A program made the translations under genes and the position numbers. A DNA stretch of 64,000 nucleotides, taken from contig NZ_CP054918.1 in assembly GCF_013364195.1 (NCBI RefSeq), positions 1,167,001 to 1,231,000 of the forward strand, in the 5' to 3' direction. The stretch comes from Streptomyces sp. NA04227. GTDB taxonomy: Bacteria > Actinomycetota > Actinomycetes > Streptomycetales > Streptomycetaceae. Below, in pieces: positions 17,036 through 25,740 of the stretch (positions are counted from its first letter, which is position 1; each line of letters opens with the position of its first letter). Below the pieces are notes generated by a model. The model saw only the letters and a list, made by a program, of their open reading frames with translations, had not been told where the DNA came from and made no database searches.

Positions 17036-18307
17036 ATGACAGGAACGATCGGGCGAGTCCTGCGGGACCGCAACGCGAGGCTCTTCCTCGCCTCGGTGCT
17101 GGTGTCCGGCTTCGGCTCCACCGCGATGTGGCTCACGGCCGGTGTCTGGGTGAAGGACCTCACCGGCTCCGACTCGCTGGCCGCGCTGTGCGCCTTCGCC
17201 CTGTGGGCGCCCGCGCTGGTGGGCCCGCTCCTCGGGGGCTTGGCCGACCGCACCCGCCGCAGACCGCTGCTGATCACCGGCAATCTGGTCCTGGCCCTGG
17301 TCACCGCCACGCTGTGCGTGGTGGGCTCGCGGCTCTGGTTCCTCTTCGCGGTGCTCGTGCTCTACGGCGCCCTGGGGCTCGTACTCGACGCGGCCGAGGC
17401 GGCACTGGTCGCCTCCGTGGTGGACGAGGAACTCCTCGGCCAGGTCAACGGGTTGCGGATGTCGGCGAGCGAGGGCACCAAACTGCTCGCGCCGCTGGTC
17501 GGGGCGGGACTGTACGCGGCGTACGGGATCCGCGCGGTCGCCGTCCTGGACGCGCTGAGCTTCCTGCTCGGCGCCCTGCTCGTGCTCGCGCTGCGGACCA
17601 CGGAGCCCCGGCCCGAGCGCGGCGGCGCCGGACGGCTCGCCGGGACGCTGGAGGGCGGCCGGTATCTGTGGCGCTCGGCGGCGCTGCGGCCGCTGGTGCT
17701 CGCCGCGGGCGCCGTGATGCTGCTCGCCGGAGTCAACGGCGCGCTCGTCTTCGCGGTGGTCGACGACGGACTCGGCCGCCCGCCGTCCTTCGCGGGCGTG
17801 CTCTACGCGGCCCAGGGCGCCGGGTCCATCGTCTGCGGCCTCGCCTCGGGGGCCCTGCTGCGCAGGCTGGGCGAGCGGGGGCTGTGTGCGCTCGGCGCGG
17901 CGGTGTTCTCGGTGGCCCTCGCCCTGCGCGCGGTCCCCTCGGTCGAGGTGTCCCTGCTGTGCAGTGCGGCGATCGGTGCCGGACTGCCCTGTGTCCTGGT
18001 GGCCGCGCTCACCGCCGTCCAGAAGCGGACCCCGAACGCCCTGCTCGGCCGGGCCGCCGCCACCGCCTCCTCGGCGATCTTCCTGCCCAACGCCGTGGCG
18101 CTCGGCCTCGGTTCGGGCCTGGTCGCCGTGGTGGACCACCGGATCCTGCTGCCGCTCCTCGGCTGTCTGGGTCTGTGCTGCGCCGCGGCGCTCCTGCGGC
18201 TCCGGGCTCCTGCCGCCGAGCACCTCGCGTACGGAAGCGGCGGGGCCCGGGCAGCAGAAATCCCCCGGTGCGATCACGGAGATCGTCACCGGGGGACCTC
18301 GGGCTGA
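17036..18307 (+). CDS. MFS transporter
   Basis: A 423-residue major facilitator with about 12 hydrophobic spans, likely an exporter of the MFS_1/enterobactin-exporter-like group. The loop 2-3 motif appears as GGLADRTRRRPLL. The last 20 residues or so (AEIPRCDHGDRHRG) are hydrophilic, unlike the preceding helix and arginine-rich tail. They are encoded by a terminator hairpin at 18261-18296, so the conserved protein probably ends near LRLRAPAAEHLA. The start ATG has no strong ribosome site. Substrate unknown. Confidence 0.82.
   Translation: MTGTIGRVLRDRNARLFLASVLVSGFGSTAMWLTAGVWVKDLTGSDSLAALCAFALWAPALVGPLLGGLADRTRRRPLLITGNLVLALVTATLCVVGSRLWFLFAVLVLYGALGLVLDAAEAALVASVVDEELLGQVNGLRMSASEGTKLLAPLVGAGLYAAYGIRAVAVLDALSFLLGALLVLALRTTEPRPERGGAGRLAGTLEGGRYLWRSAALRPLVLAAGAVMLLAGVNGALVFAVVDDGLGRPPSFAGVLYAAQGAGSIVCGLASGALLRRLGERGLCALGAAVFSVALALRAVPSVEVSLLCSAAIGAGLPCVLVAALTAVQKRTPNALLGRAAATASSAIFLPNAVALGLGSGLVAVVDHRILLPLLGCLGLCCAAALLRLRAPAAEHLAYGSGGARAAEIPRCDHGDRHRGTSG
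18261..18296. terminator. Bidirectional terminator between convergent transporters
   Basis: TCCCCCGGTG (18261-18270) and CACCGGGGGA (18287-18296) are perfect inverted copies. Inside them CGATC pairs with GATCG with one bulged T. The hairpin overlaps the last codons of the plus-strand MFS gene and lies about 80 bases past the stop of the minus-strand exporter. Confidence 0.75.
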
Positions 18308-18373
18308 GGCGGCCGAGGCGGGTGGGCCCCGGCCTCGGCCGTCAGGCTTCTCCTACCGCCCCGCTGCGGTGGG

Positions 18374-19906
18374 TCAGTGCGCGATGACCGGCACCTTCGC
18401 CTCGTCCTCGGCGCCTTCGCCACCGGCCTCGGGCGCCTTCGGGACACCGGTGTTGATGAAGGTCGCCGCGATGAACGCGGAGACCAGGAGGATGCCCACC
18501 GCGACCCAGATGGCCGTGGTGTAGCCGTTGACCATGGAGTCCAGGCGCAGCAGCTCCATCGCACCGGCGTTCTTCGCGGTGTCGGCGACATGGTCGTCGA
18601 AGTACGACGTGGTGGCCGAGGCCGCGATGGTGTTCAGCAGGGCCGTACCGACGGCGCCGCCGACCTGCTGCGAGGTGTTGACCATCGCGGAGGCGACACC
18701 GGCGTCACGCGGCTCGATGCCCTGCGTGGCCAGCGACATGGCGGGCATGAACGCGGTACCCATGCCGAGGCCGAGCAGCAGCTGCGCGGGCAGCAGCAGG
18801 CTGGCGTACGAGGTGTCGACGTCCAGCTGCGTCAGCATCAGCATGCCGACCGAGCCGACCAGGAAGCCCGGGGCCATCAGCAGCCTCGGCGGAACCCGGT
18901 TCATCAGGCGGGCACCGATCTGCGTCGAGCCCGTGATCATGCCGACGATCATCGGCAGGAACGCGAAGCCGGTCTTCACCGGTGAGAAGTCCTTCACGAT
19001 CTGCAGGTAGTACGTGAGGAACAGGAACAGGCCGAACATGCCGATGATGGCGAGTCCGAGGGAGAGGTAGGCACCGCCCCGGTTGCGCTCCAGGACCACG
19101 CGCAGCGGCAGCAGCGGCGCGCTCACCCGCGACTCGACGAACACGAACGCGGCAAGCAGCACCGCCGATGCGACGAACATGATCAGCGTGACCGAGTCGG
19201 TCCAGCCGTCGGACTCGGCGCGAGTGAAGCCGTACACCAGCGCGACCAGACCGCTGGTGGACAGCAGCACGCCGGGGATGTCCAGCGGCGAGCGGTTGCG
19301 GCTGAAGGAGGGCTCGGCGATGACCGCGATGGCACCCGCCGCGGCGATCACGGCGAACGGGATGTTCACGAAGAACGTCCAGCGCCAGTCCAGGTACTCG
19401 GTGAGGAAGCCGCCCAGGATCAGACCCACGGCGCCACCACCACCGGCGATCGCACCGAAGATGCCGAAGGCCTTGGCGCGCTCCTTGGCGTCGGTGAAGG
19501 TCACCGTGAGCAGCGACAGCGCGGCGGGCGCGAGCAGCGCGCCGAAGACACCCTGCAGGGCGCGGGCGCCGAGCAGCATGGCCTCGTTCTGCGCGGCGCC
19601 GCCGATCGCGGACGCGGCGGCGAAACCGACGAGTCCGGTGATGAACGCGCGCTTACGGCCCCACAGGTCGGCGATGCGGCCGCCGAAGAGCAGCAGACCA
19701 CCGAAGGCCAGGGCGTAGGCGGTGATGATCCACTGGCGGTTGCCGTCGGATATGTCGAGGTCCGTCTGGACCGAGGGCAGTGCGATGTTCACGATGGTTG
19801 CGTCGAGCACCACCATGAGCTGGGCGAGGGCGATGAAGACCAGCGCTTTCCAGCGCCTGGGGTCGGGGGTGATCCCGGGGGACAACCCCGGTGAGGACTG
19901 AGACAT
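18374..19906 (-). CDS. DHA2-family multidrug efflux MFS transporter
   Basis: A 510-residue drug:proton antiporter of the EmrB/QacA type with about 14 hydrophobic spans. Motif A appears as GGRIADLWGRKRAF, motif C as AVGLILGGFLTEYLDWRW and motif D1 as FIALAQLMVVLDATIVNIALP. The ATG at 19906 has AAGGTGGA about eight bases upstream; a GTG four codons earlier is an alternative. The gene lies downstream of a TetR gene on the same strand, with a 16-bp palindrome in between, so TetR control of export is likely. Compound unknown. Confidence 0.9.
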   Translation of the reverse strand: MSQSSPGLSPGITPDPRRWKALVFIALAQLMVVLDATIVNIALPSVQTDLDISDGNRQWIITAYALAFGGLLLFGGRIADLWGRKRAFITGLVGFAAASAIGGAAQNEAMLLGARALQGVFGALLAPAALSLLTVTFTDAKERAKAFGIFGAIAGGGGAVGLILGGFLTEYLDWRWTFFVNIPFAVIAAAGAIAVIAEPSFSRNRSPLDIPGVLLSTSGLVALVYGFTRAESDGWTDSVTLIMFVASAVLLAAFVFVESRVSAPLLPLRVVLERNRGGAYLSLGLAIIGMFGLFLFLTYYLQIVKDFSPVKTGFAFLPMIVGMITGSTQIGARLMNRVPPRLLMAPGFLVGSVGMLMLTQLDVDTSYASLLLPAQLLLGLGMGTAFMPAMSLATQGIEPRDAGVASAMVNTSQQVGGAVGTALLNTIAASATTSYFDDHVADTAKNAGAMELLRLDSMVNGYTTAIWVAVGILLVSAFIAATFINTGVPKAPEAGGEGAEDEAKVPVIAH

Positions 19907-20253
19907 ATGAGCTTCCACCTTGCGGTACGGGGCGGTTGTACTGGTCGATCCTGCTGCGAAACCTGTGCCGAACGCCGTTGGTTTTCGAACCAGTTCGAAG
20001 GTTCACAGGACTTCGCGGGTCATTTGCTGTTTGGTTGGTCGGTTGGCACCGACACGGCGGGCAGCCCTGGGGGCGGCCCGGCCGGTGGCCGGTACACAAA
20101 AACGTGGGTGCCGTCGGAACTCCGGCAGAGCCGGAAGCGGTGCGGCAGGAGGCATGTGACCGCCCCGGGCAGGCACTACGGACCCGGGACCCGCGCGGGT
20201 CGACGTGACGCGGCGGTGTCGTGGAGCGGGATGCGCGGGCGCTCGGTGCGCCC
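19907..20253 (-). other. Region between TetR and its likely target exporter
   Basis: 347 bases without a supported gene. It carries the leader of the DHA2 exporter and the palindrome at 19984-19999. Confidence 0.5.
19984..19999. promoter_or_regulatory. Putative TetR operator before the DHA2 exporter
   Basis: TTCGAAC-CA-GTTCGAA is a perfect 16-bp palindrome 78 bases upstream of the exporter start. Its size and position suit repression by the TetR encoded just upstream. Confidence 0.6.
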
Positions 20254-20946
20254 TCATCCGTCCCTCAATGCCTCCAAGGTGGCCGGGACTCCCGGCAGCC
20301 GGGAGCGGGCGGGCGCCATCAGGCCGTCCAGGAAGACTTCCAGGTGGCGGCGCACGAACTGGTCCATGTTCAGGCACGCTGTCCCCGGCAGCGGCCTGGT
20401 GAGCTGGGCGAGGGCGACCATCAGGTCCCCGACGTCGACGTCGTCACGCAACTGTCCCGCCGCCCGCGCCTCGGTCATGAGCGCGCCGACGGCCTTGTCG
20501 ATGCGTTCACGCGCGGCGACGAGATCGGGATGGTTCCGGTCGAATTCCGCGGACAGTGCCGGGCAGAGGGCGCCGATGCGCTTGTCCGCGGCACCGAGCG
20601 CGAAGGCACGCAGTGCGGCGAAGGCGTCCCCGCCGGGCTTGTTCGCCTCGACGAGCAGACGGCTCGCGAGCGCCTGCACACTGTCCATGACCTCCAGGAG
20701 GACCGCGTGCATCAGCTGCGTGCGGTCCGGGAAGTGCCGGTAGACCGTGGCGTTGCCGATACCGGCCCGCCGCGCGACCTCGTCCAGGGCGATCTCGGCG
20801 CCGTACTCGACGAACATCTCGCGCGCCGCGGCGACGATCCGTTCCCGGTTGCGCAGGGCGTCGGCCCGCGGCTTCGGGGCCCGGCGCTGTGTCTCGGTCA
20901 CGGCACTCACGACGGCATTCCCCCATTCCTGGTCACAGTCGGTCAT
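20254..20946 (-). CDS. TetR-family transcriptional regulator
   Basis: A 230-residue TetR regulator from the ATG with AGGAG nine bases upstream. The helix-turn-helix is ALDEVARRAGIGNATVYRHF. The C-terminal domain resembles the SbtR/TetR_C_33 group by eye (EVMDSVQALASRLL). It is followed on the same strand by a drug exporter with a palindromic operator, its most likely target. Its own promoter lies in the 234-base gap shared with the divergent TerD gene. Confidence 0.9.
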   Translation of the reverse strand: MTDCDQEWGNAVVSAVTETQRRAPKPRADALRNRERIVAAAREMFVEYGAEIALDEVARRAGIGNATVYRHFPDRTQLMHAVLLEVMDSVQALASRLLVEANKPGGDAFAALRAFALGAADKRIGALCPALSAEFDRNHPDLVAARERIDKAVGALMTEARAAGQLRDDVDVGDLMVALAQLTRPLPGTACLNMDQFVRRHLEVFLDGLMAPARSRLPGVPATLEALRDG

Positions 20947-21180
20947 GGGGACCGACTCCTGGTACGCGATCCGGACAAGAACTCCCCGTTTCGCTCGGAC
21001 ACCACGGTAAACGGGGAAACAGTCCCCACTAATTCCACCGCGGGAGTGATCCGCGTCATAGCCGCCCTCGCGGGTCGGACAAAGCGGGACGAACAATTAG
21101 GAACCGCGACGGTGAGTTTGGCCGACCGAAGGCGTGTGAAGTAAGGGAACGGTAAAGCGGGGTCGCTCGTTACTCCTGGC

Positions 21181-22431
21181 ATGACAGCTATGACCCCCGG
21201 CTCGAACATCCCCCTGCCCGTCTCGACGGTGGCCGTCGAGGTCGCCGCCCCGGTGCGGCTCGACGTGTCGGGCCTGCTGCTCACCGCCTCGGGCAAGGTG
21301 CGCTCCGACGACGACTTCATCTTCTACAACCAGCCCAATGGCCCCGGTGTGACGTATCAGGGCGGAGGCGGTGCGGCCCCCGACTCGGTCACCGTGAACA
21401 CCGCCGCGCTGCCGCCGGGCATCGAGAAGATCGTCATCACCGCGAGCCCCGACGCCGCGGGCCAGACCTTCCAGGGCGTCGAGCCCACCGCGACGGTGCG
21501 CGACCCGGCCACCGGCTCGGTACTCGCCACCTTCACCCCGCCCCAGCTCGGCACCGAGACCGCCCTGGTGGTGGTCGAGGTCTACCTGCGCAACGGCGCC
21601 TGGAAGGTCCGCGCGGTGGGCCAGGGCTACGCGAACGGACTGGCCGGCATCGCCACCGACTTCGGTGTGACCGTCGAGGAACCGGCCGCACCCGCCCCGC
21701 AGGCCGCACCTCCCGCCGCGCCCCCGGTGGCCGCGGCCCCGCCGCCCCCGGCCTCGCCGCCCACTCTGCCCGGCACCCCCGACCCGCGGCTCGCCGCGCC
21801 TCCCGCGGCGGCTCAGGCCCCGGCCGCGCCCGCCGCCCCGGTGCCCGGCGCGGGCAAGATCAGCCTGGACAAGGGCCGGGTGAACCTGCAGAAGAACCAG
21901 ACGGTCTCGCTGGTCAAAGGCGGCCGCCCGCTGCTCAGCCAGGTCAAGATGGGCCTCGGCTGGGAGCCTGCCTACCGCGGCAAGGACATCGACCTCGACG
22001 CCTCGGTCATCGCCTACGGCCCGCAGCGCAACCACCTCGACAGCTGCTACTTCGGCAAGCTGTCCATCCTCAACGGCTCCGTCAAGCACTCCGGCGACAA
22101 CCTCACCGGCGAGGGCGCGGGCGACGACGAGGTCATCATGGTCGACCTGGGCAGGCTGCCCCAGGAGGCCACCGGTCTGGTCTTCACGGTCAACTCCTTC
22201 TCCGGCCAGAAGTTCTCGGACGTCGCCAAGGCGTACTGCCGCCTGCTCGACGCCCAGACCGGCGAGGAACTGGTCCGCTTCGACCTCACCGGCGCCGAGC
22301 CGCAGACCGGCGTGATGATGTGCAAGCTCATCCGCCAGTTCTCCGGCGAGTGGGAGATGACCGCCATGGGCTCCTTCGTGAAGTCCCGCACCGTACGCGG
22401 CATGGTCAAGCCCGCGGGGCAGGCACTGTGA
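21181..22431 (+). CDS. Double TerD-domain protein
   Basis: A 416-residue protein with a TerD-like domain at each end (about 15-170 and 222-410), joined by a Pro/Ala linker of about 50 residues. TerD proteins are calcium-binding and tied to tellurite resistance, stress and differentiation in Streptomyces. The N-terminal domain has VRSDDDFIFYNQP and the C-terminal domain has YRGKDIDLDASVIAY, both typical Ca-site segments. The second domain ends with LIRQFSGEWEMTAMG, usual for TerD. The ATG follows a weak ribosome site. It is divergent from TetR and closed by a strong terminator. Confidence 0.88.
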   Translation: MTAMTPGSNIPLPVSTVAVEVAAPVRLDVSGLLLTASGKVRSDDDFIFYNQPNGPGVTYQGGGGAAPDSVTVNTAALPPGIEKIVITASPDAAGQTFQGVEPTATVRDPATGSVLATFTPPQLGTETALVVVEVYLRNGAWKVRAVGQGYANGLAGIATDFGVTVEEPAAPAPQAAPPAAPPVAAAPPPPASPPTLPGTPDPRLAAPPAAAQAPAAPAAPVPGAGKISLDKGRVNLQKNQTVSLVKGGRPLLSQVKMGLGWEPAYRGKDIDLDASVIAYGPQRNHLDSCYFGKLSILNGSVKHSGDNLTGEGAGDDEVIMVDLGRLPQEATGLVFTVNSFSGQKFSDVAKAYCRLLDAQTGEELVRFDLTGAEPQTGVMMCKLIRQFSGEWEMTAMGSFVKSRTVRGMVKPAGQAL

Positions 22432-22478
22432 CCGTAGGCGCGAACTGACGCGAGGACCCCACGACACAGCTCAACACC

Positions 22479-22506
22479 GCGGCGCCGGACGGGAGTCCGG
22501 CGCCGC
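22479..22506 (+). terminator. Terminator of the TerD gene
   Basis: GCGGCGCCGGAC (22479-22490) and GTCCGGCGCCGC (22495-22506) are perfect inverted copies around a GGGA loop, 48 bases after the stop codon. Confidence 0.8.
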
Positions 22507-22612
22507 AGTGGTTCCGTGCCTCTGATCGCCCGCCTCCCCCAGCCCTATGGATATCGGGTTGCCGACGCCCGGGCCCCGGTGTTGGCTGGCCGGGACGAGA
22601 CGGGGAGGCAGC

Positions 22613-22834
22613 ATGCCGCGCAAGCCGAGGATTCTGACCGTGGACGGCCAGAGGTTCACGGTGACCAAACGGGGCTCGGGCGTCTACGACTTCGAGTGGG
22701 TCTCCGGCCCGAACCCGGGCTACGGCTTCACCACCTCGGTGCACGGCGCGAACCGGCTCACCGAGGCCGAACTGGAGGAATCCGCCCGGGACTTCCTCAG
22801 TCAGATCGACCCGGAGACGGGCTACATCGACTGA
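22613..22834 (+). CDS. Small conserved hypothetical protein (73 aa)
   Basis: The ATG at 22613 has GGGGAGG four bases upstream, which makes this start clear; the longer open frame before it is not needed. The protein is a short beta-rich single domain (RILTVDGQRFTVTKRGSG...FEWVSGPNPGYGF) ending in a helix (EAELEESARDFLSQID). It has no signal or membrane segment. Function unknown. Codon use matches the neighbours, so it is probably real. Confidence 0.72.
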   Translation: MPRKPRILTVDGQRFTVTKRGSGVYDFEWVSGPNPGYGFTTSVHGANRLTEAELEESARDFLSQIDPETGYID

Positions 22835-22981
22835 TCTGCACGGGGGTACCGGGGGGTACGGGGGTCTCGTACGCACCGGTCGCCGGTCCCGTACGTCCCC
22901 GCGGCGGTCTTTGTGCGTCTTTACGGCGCTCCCGTACGTCCGTTGCCAGGGCGCCGATGACGCCCAGGTGCCCAACGCCCC

Positions 22982-23626
22982 TCAGGAACCGGCGACTTCG
23001 CGCGGCTTGTGCGGCTCGACCGGCGCGTCCGGCTGCCGTACCCGGATCCCCTCCACGAGCAGGGCCAGATAGCGCCCCGTGGTCTCGTCCGAGGCTCCCG
23101 GCCCGGCGAGTTCGGCGGCGGAGGTCACCGCGTGCACCAGACGCAGCAGATCGGCGGCGTCCAGGTCGCCCCGTACCTCGCCCGAGCTCTGCGCGGCGGT
23201 GAGCAGTTCCCGCGCCGCCTCCCTGATCCGGCCCGCGCAGAGCGAACCGTCCGGCGTGGCCGGGCCCGCGGCGGCCGAACCGAGCAGTGCACGCAGCCCC
23301 TTGACGCCCGCCATCTGCCGGGCGAAGGTCAGCATCCACTCCTGGAGAGCCACCCCGGGAGGTTCGGCCTCGGCCAACTCCCGTGCTCTGCACGCGACTT
23401 CCTCGACACTGCCCTCGTGCACGGCCTCCAGCAGATCGTGGCGGCTCGGGAAGTGCCGGTAGAGGGTGCCCGAGCCGACCCCGGCCCGCTTGGCGATCTC
23501 GTCGAGCGAGGCGTGCTCGCCGCGCTCGGCGATGACAAGTGCCGCCTCCCGCAACAGGCGTTCGTGGTTACGGCGTGCGTCGGCACGCATGGCTCTGGCC
23601 GGGCGCGGAACGTTCACCTCGGTCAT
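22982..23626 (-). CDS. TetR-family transcriptional regulator
   Basis: A 214-residue regulator with helix-turn-helix SLDEIAKRAGVGSGTLYRHF preceded by RRNHERLLREAALVIAERG. The ATG at 23626 (MTEVNVPRPAR) is preferred; a GTG five codons earlier has no better ribosome site. The target is unknown. It lies 170 bases downstream of the Ro60 gene on the same strand and might be read with it, but no operator palindrome stands out next to it. Confidence 0.87.
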   Translation of the reverse strand: MTEVNVPRPARAMRADARRNHERLLREAALVIAERGEHASLDEIAKRAGVGSGTLYRHFPSRHDLLEAVHEGSVEEVACRARELAEAEPPGVALQEWMLTFARQMAGVKGLRALLGSAAAGPATPDGSLCAGRIREAARELLTAAQSSGEVRGDLDAADLLRLVHAVTSAAELAGPGASDETTGRYLALLVEGIRVRQPDAPVEPHKPREVAGS

Positions 23627-23795
23627 GGACGCAGCTCTCACCTAAGTAACGGAATCCCCGCTCCTCGGTGCGGCGCGGGGAGGCATCATCGCACGCCCGG
23701 CGCCGAGTTCAAGAGGCGCTTTCACGCCCTTGAAGAGGCCGGGGGCCCGGCGCGCACGCCAGGCCCCCGCACCTCCGACTCCCGCTGCGGCGCGG

Positions 23796-25382
23796 TCAGT
23801 TCAGCCACGGCCAGTCGGCGTCCCGGCCGGCCTCCAGCAACGGGACGAGCCGGAAGGCCGCGTCCGTCAGTCCGCCGAAGGTGTGCCGGTTCGCGTCACC
23901 GCTCGGGCCGTGGCCCACCTCGTATCCGGCCAGGTTCCAGGTGTAGACGGGGACGTGCTGGGGCACCTGCGAGGTCGGGTCGCCGCCGCGGTGGTGCGTG
24001 TACTGCTCGTCGGTGACGATCAGTACACGGTCGTGGCGGCGGTAGTGACGCCGTACCGCCTCGGTGGTGTCGGTGCCGCCGAGGTCGCCGAACCGATCGA
24101 TGATCTTGAGCACCGACTCGCCCTTGCGGTAACGCACCACGGCGCTCTCGGTTCCGAACTCGACCAGGTCCGCGTCCGCCGCGCGCAGCGCGAGCGCGGT
24201 GCCGAACACGGCGGCGCCGTCCGCCCTGGTGAGATCGGACCGCTCCGACAGCCGCGACCAGAACATCGACCCGGAGCGGTCCACCAGGATCAGGGTCCGG
24301 CCGGGCAGCGCGGGCACGTTCGCCAGGGAGTGCCCGAGGGCCTTCTCCAGCGGGTACGACCAGCGCAGCGAGGGCGCGTGCCGGTGGGCGGCGAGGTAGC
24401 GGAACGGGAACTGCCGCGAGCGCGCCACCTCTTCGGGGTCGCTGATCCTCGCGGCGACCCGGGCCGCGGTCTCGTCCGAGACACCGGCCTCGTCGAAGTT
24501 CCGCAGGTTGCGCACCAGCGCCATCGTGCCCATCGACGGGATCACGGCCTCCCAGGCCGCACGGTCCATCGGACCCTGCAGCCATCCGGCGAGCGCCTCC
24601 CAGGTCATGCCCGCCTCGGCGAGCCGCTCGGCGGCGTCCGGTGCGGTGACCACGGCGCGGCGCCGGTCCACGGGCAGCGCCATCAGCGCGCGGTGCGCCG
24701 TGAGCATCCGGGCGGCGGCGGGCGGGACCGCGTTCTCGGGGTGGTGCCGCCGGTCGAGCGCGTACTGGAACAACGGGCCCTGCCACGGCTTGCCCGGATC
24801 GGGCGCCGCGTGCACCAGGTTGAGTACGTCGCCGAAGCGGTAACCATGCGAGGCGGTGTCGTACTTGAGCAGTGCGCGGGCGTCGTACATCCGGCGCACC
24901 GCGTCGGCCACGCCCCGCTTGACGGGCTTGGGCACCGCACGGCCGTAGCGCGCGGTCCAGTAGCCGAGCAGTTCGCCCGGCTCGTCGGGGCGCCGCAGCA
25001 CGGAGGCGATCACCTGACGGTTCGCGGGGCCCGTGGTGGCCCCGGCCTCCAGGCGGGCCCTGACGTACTCGGCGGCGCCGACGAGCGAGGCGGTACGCAT
25101 CGCGCCGGGTCCGCGCAGCCAGCCGAGCAGGCCGGCGGTCCACTTGGGGTCCTCGACGGCGAGCCGTCGCACCAGCGCGGTGAACCGGTCGTCGCGGGCC
25201 TCGCCGCTCTCGTAGAAGGTCTGCTGCGTCACGAAGTTGGCGACCGCGAGCAGAAAGAGCTCGCCCCGCGCGTCCCGCAGCTCCCCCCGGCCGCCCTCGT
25301 GGGTACGGGCGCCGCCGCGGCCCGCCGAGCGGACCGGAGAAGTGATACGGGCGCGTGCGAAACGGGTGTTGAAACGCGCCAT
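23796..25382 (-). CDS. Ro60-family (TROVE domain) RNA-binding protein, bacterial Rsr
   Basis: A 528-residue ortholog of the Ro60 autoantigen, a ring-shaped protein that binds Y RNAs on its outer surface and ends of misfolded RNA in its hole. The N-terminal two thirds are the HEAT-like TROVE ring (from NTRFARARITSPVRS; LAVANFVTQQTFYESGEAR; WTARYGRAVPKPVKRGVADA). The last third is a von Willebrand A domain with the MIDAS motif DRSGSM, then GGTDTTEAV and IVTDEQYTHH. The ATG at 25382 follows GGGGG at good spacing; upstream sequence in this frame is RNA-coding or leader. In other bacteria Rsr partners Yrl RNAs, and here three Yrl-like RNA units lie just upstream on the same strand. A likely role is RNA quality control or decay with a 3' exonuclease. 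Confidence 0.93.
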   Translation of the reverse strand: MARFNTRFARARITSPVRSAGRGGARTHEGGRGELRDARGELFLLAVANFVTQQTFYESGEARDDRFTALVRRLAVEDPKWTAGLLGWLRGPGAMRTASLVGAAEYVRARLEAGATTGPANRQVIASVLRRPDEPGELLGYWTARYGRAVPKPVKRGVADAVRRMYDARALLKYDTASHGYRFGDVLNLVHAAPDPGKPWQGPLFQYALDRRHHPENAVPPAAARMLTAHRALMALPVDRRRAVVTAPDAAERLAEAGMTWEALAGWLQGPMDRAAWEAVIPSMGTMALVRNLRNFDEAGVSDETAARVAARISDPEEVARSRQFPFRYLAAHRHAPSLRWSYPLEKALGHSLANVPALPGRTLILVDRSGSMFWSRLSERSDLTRADGAAVFGTALALRAADADLVEFGTESAVVRYRKGESVLKIIDRFGDLGGTDTTEAVRRHYRRHDRVLIVTDEQYTHHRGGDPTSQVPQHVPVYTWNLAGYEVGHGPSGDANRHTFGGLTDAAFRLVPLLEAGRDADWPWLN

Positions 25383-25384
25383 GA

Positions 25385-25454
25385 GAATTCCCCCGAATTC
25401 GATGTCTTGCGGTGTGCTTCGGTTTCTTGCGAGGCACTTCGGTTTCTTGCGAGG
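25385..25454 (-). promoter_or_regulatory. Ro60 leader: tandem repeats and hairpin with ribosome site in the loop
   Basis: CTTCGGTTTCTTGCGAGG occurs at 25417-25434 and 25437-25454, a 20-bp period, with a decayed third copy from about 25400. Next to the start codon, two GAATTC arms (25385-25390, 25395-25400) can form a hairpin on the minus strand whose loop is the GGGG of the Shine-Dalgarno site. The arrangement suggests translational control of the Ro60 message. Confidence 0.45.
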
Positions 25455-25589
25455 TCTTGGGCCCGGAACTCGGGCAGGGAAACGCGGAGCCCGAAAGGGC
25501 GCCGAGATCCGGAAAGGCACTGCGTGCATGCCCGTGTGCGCACAAGGCACGTACACACGAAGGGACATGAAGACGAGGGAGACGGAACA

Positions 25590-25734
25590 CCGGATGCCCG
25601 AGGTCGAAGTCGGCGGCGGTACAGGTTCCGTATGCTCTACCCACTGAGCTACACCGGCCCAGAGCCGATGACGGGACTCGAACCCGCGACCCTACGATCA
25701 AGAAGTAACCGCTGCCTGCGCACCGGGCATCCGG
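25590..25734 (-). ncRNA. Yrl-type Y RNA unit 3 with permuted tRNA-like module
   Basis: Read on the minus strand, 145 nt closed by a perfect 11-bp basal stem (CCGGATGCCCG with CGGGCATCCGG). Then come GTGCG, GGC, an A-C mismatch, stem GCGGT/ACCGC, a bulged T, AC/GT and the TACTTC hexamer. The tip holds a tRNA-like module in permuted order: T arm GCGGG-TTCGAGT-CCCGT (25671-25687); an acceptor-like stem CATCGGC/GCCGGTG closed by a 5-nt loop (25652-25670); TA; D arm GCTC-AGTGGGTA-GAGC (25634-25649). After the D arm TACG pairs with CGTA before the T arm, as an anticodon stem would. A true tRNA would have the D arm first and open acceptor ends, so this is not a tRNA gene. Confidence 0.75.
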
Positions 25735-25740
25735 CGCCTG

